Below are positions 39,697 through 40,471 of a stretch of 40,471 bases of DNA, piece by piece. The translations under genes were made by a program, and so were the position numbers. Positions within the stretch are counted from its first letter, which is position 1. Each line of letters opens with the position of its first letter. The stretch covers positions 1-40,471 of the IMG/VR virus record IMGVR_UViG_3300048016_000077. One strand, given 5' to 3'. The DNA comes from a virus. The notes below the pieces were generated by a model, which was not told where the DNA came from, made no database searches, and was given only the letters and a program-made list of their open reading frames with translations.

Positions 39697-40471
39697 ATAA
39701 ATCCTATTTTTCTACTTTCAAATGAATTTTCAATATGATTGTCTTCAACATTGAAAAACTCTGCAAGAGTCATGGGTTCAGTTATTGGTCGATCAACTTC
39801 TAGATGATTTGCAAGTTTTTCACATTCATCAATACTTAATTCGGAAAATTTATATTCTAAGAACATACGACCCTTTCTCATCAATGCTGGATCTATTTGA
39901 CCAATATCACAATTAAATGTTGCTATCACCTTCAATCCTAGAGAATCTTTTAAAAATCCATCCGTTAATCCTAAAAGATTATTTGTAGCGGAATTTCTTT
40001 GAATTGATAATACTTCTTCAGCATCTTCAATCAATAAAATTGAATCTTTGTTATTCATCATAAATGTTACAAATTGAGGAGATGATATAACACTAAGCAT
40101 CGATGGTGCAATATATATTACCTTCTTTTTAGAATTTGTTATAATATGTTTAATATAATTTGATTTACCAGTTCCGGGATCACCATGTAATAACATAAGA
40201 TTTTCCGTTTCTGTTTCAATAAATCTTTTCATTTTTTCATGTGGAAATTTTTCACCATAAAATAAATCATATCGATTTCCTTTAATTGGAATTGATTTAA
40301 ATTTTGTTTTCTGTGTAAATAATCCGCTCTGATTTTGAGCAATCAGATAAAATTTATTACTATCTTTAGATACATCTATTAAAAATTTATTGAGACTTTT
40401 AATAAAATTTTCAATAAAAATCTTATTTTCAATCGTAGGGAGACAGGATATAAAAATAGTATCTTCTTTAC
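39693..40471 (-). CDS. AAA ATPase, 5' end outside the window
   Basis: At least 258 codons, open at the right edge. LLHGDPGTGKSNYIKHI is the Walker A loop, SILLIEDAEEVL the Walker B segment, VIATFNC a sensor 1 Asn, and DPALMRKGRMFLEYKF the arginine-finger region of classical AAA proteins. An internal ATG at 40232 is not the start, since the frame continues upstream (FYGEKFPHEK). This family in phages includes chaperone-like ATPases of unknown target. Confidence 0.85.
   Translation of the reverse strand, partial: KEDTIFISCLPTIENKIFIENFIKSLNKFLIDVSKDSNKFYLIAQNQSGLFTQKTKFKSIPIKGNRYDLFYGEKFPHEKMKRFIETETENLMLLHGDPGTGKSNYIKHIITNSKKKVIYIAPSMLSVISSPQFVTFMMNNKDSILLIEDAEEVLSIQRNSATNNLLGLTDGFLKDSLGLKVIATFNCDIGQIDPALMRKGRMFLEYKFSELSIDECEKLANHLEVDRPITEPMTLAEFFNVEDNHIENSFESRKIGFI

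Overview
The window is part of the genome of a large, AT-rich, T4-like tailed phage (contractile-tail myovirus). The evidence is a T4-type virion module: portal gp20, tail-completion gp15-like protein, head-completion nuclease gp4, prohead protease gp21, scaffold gp22, major capsid gp23, and a baseplate spike split over two genes (OB-fold plus beta-helix). The host is not identified by any gene. Most starts lack a Shine-Dalgarno sequence, which would fit a Bacteroidota-type host, but that is inference.

Layout. 57-6816: a large repeat-containing protein, a CCA-adding tRNA nucleotidyltransferase, DUF4326, a 692-aa conserved phage protein and small genes. 6838-9423: a lysis cassette with RlpA-like protein diverging from a membrane/coiled-coil protein, u-spanin-like lipoprotein, holin-like protein and GH24 endolysin. 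9788-17304: a minus-strand array of about twenty tRNAs mixed with structured RNAs, small genes (DUF5662, 2H phosphoesterase, MazG) and decaying HNH genes. 17445-18947: terminator, VWA protein and two hypotheticals. 19115-22284: class II (B12-dependent) ribonucleotide reductase, a BFD-like [2Fe-2S] protein and ClpP. 22279-39450: virion genes, mostly minus strand. 39460-40471: an ExoX-C-like small protein and an AAA ATPase cut by the window edge.

Three observations stand out. (1) Between tRNA-Cys and tRNA-Trp lies a ~236-nt RNA whose 5' part is nearly identical to the GTPase-associated centre (L11/thiostrepton-binding domain) of bacterial 23S rRNA, with the second GAC hairpin segment placed ~160 nt downstream and both ends closed by a helix. 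(2) Many tRNAs of class I isotypes (Trp, Lys, Glu, Met, Pro, Asn-like, partly Thr) carry long class II-style variable arms, while their acceptor ends keep determinants expected for the anticodon; one tRNA-like gene has an insertion of about 130 nt. (3) About twenty start codons are preceded, almost always by 5-7 nt, by a T4-late-promoter-like (C/T/A)TAAATA. By T4 geometry transcription would start at or within a few bases of the start codon, giving leaderless messages. The motif also fixes several gene starts.

The genes connect: the phage brings tRNAs mostly without encoded CCA together with its own CCA-adding enzyme; RNR and MazG shape nucleotide pools; the lysis and virion genes carry the late motif. 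Several frame disruptions (gp15 at T9, gp4 in-frame TAA, HNH at C6, a 10-bp duplication) may be real decay, recoding or assembly error; raw reads would decide.
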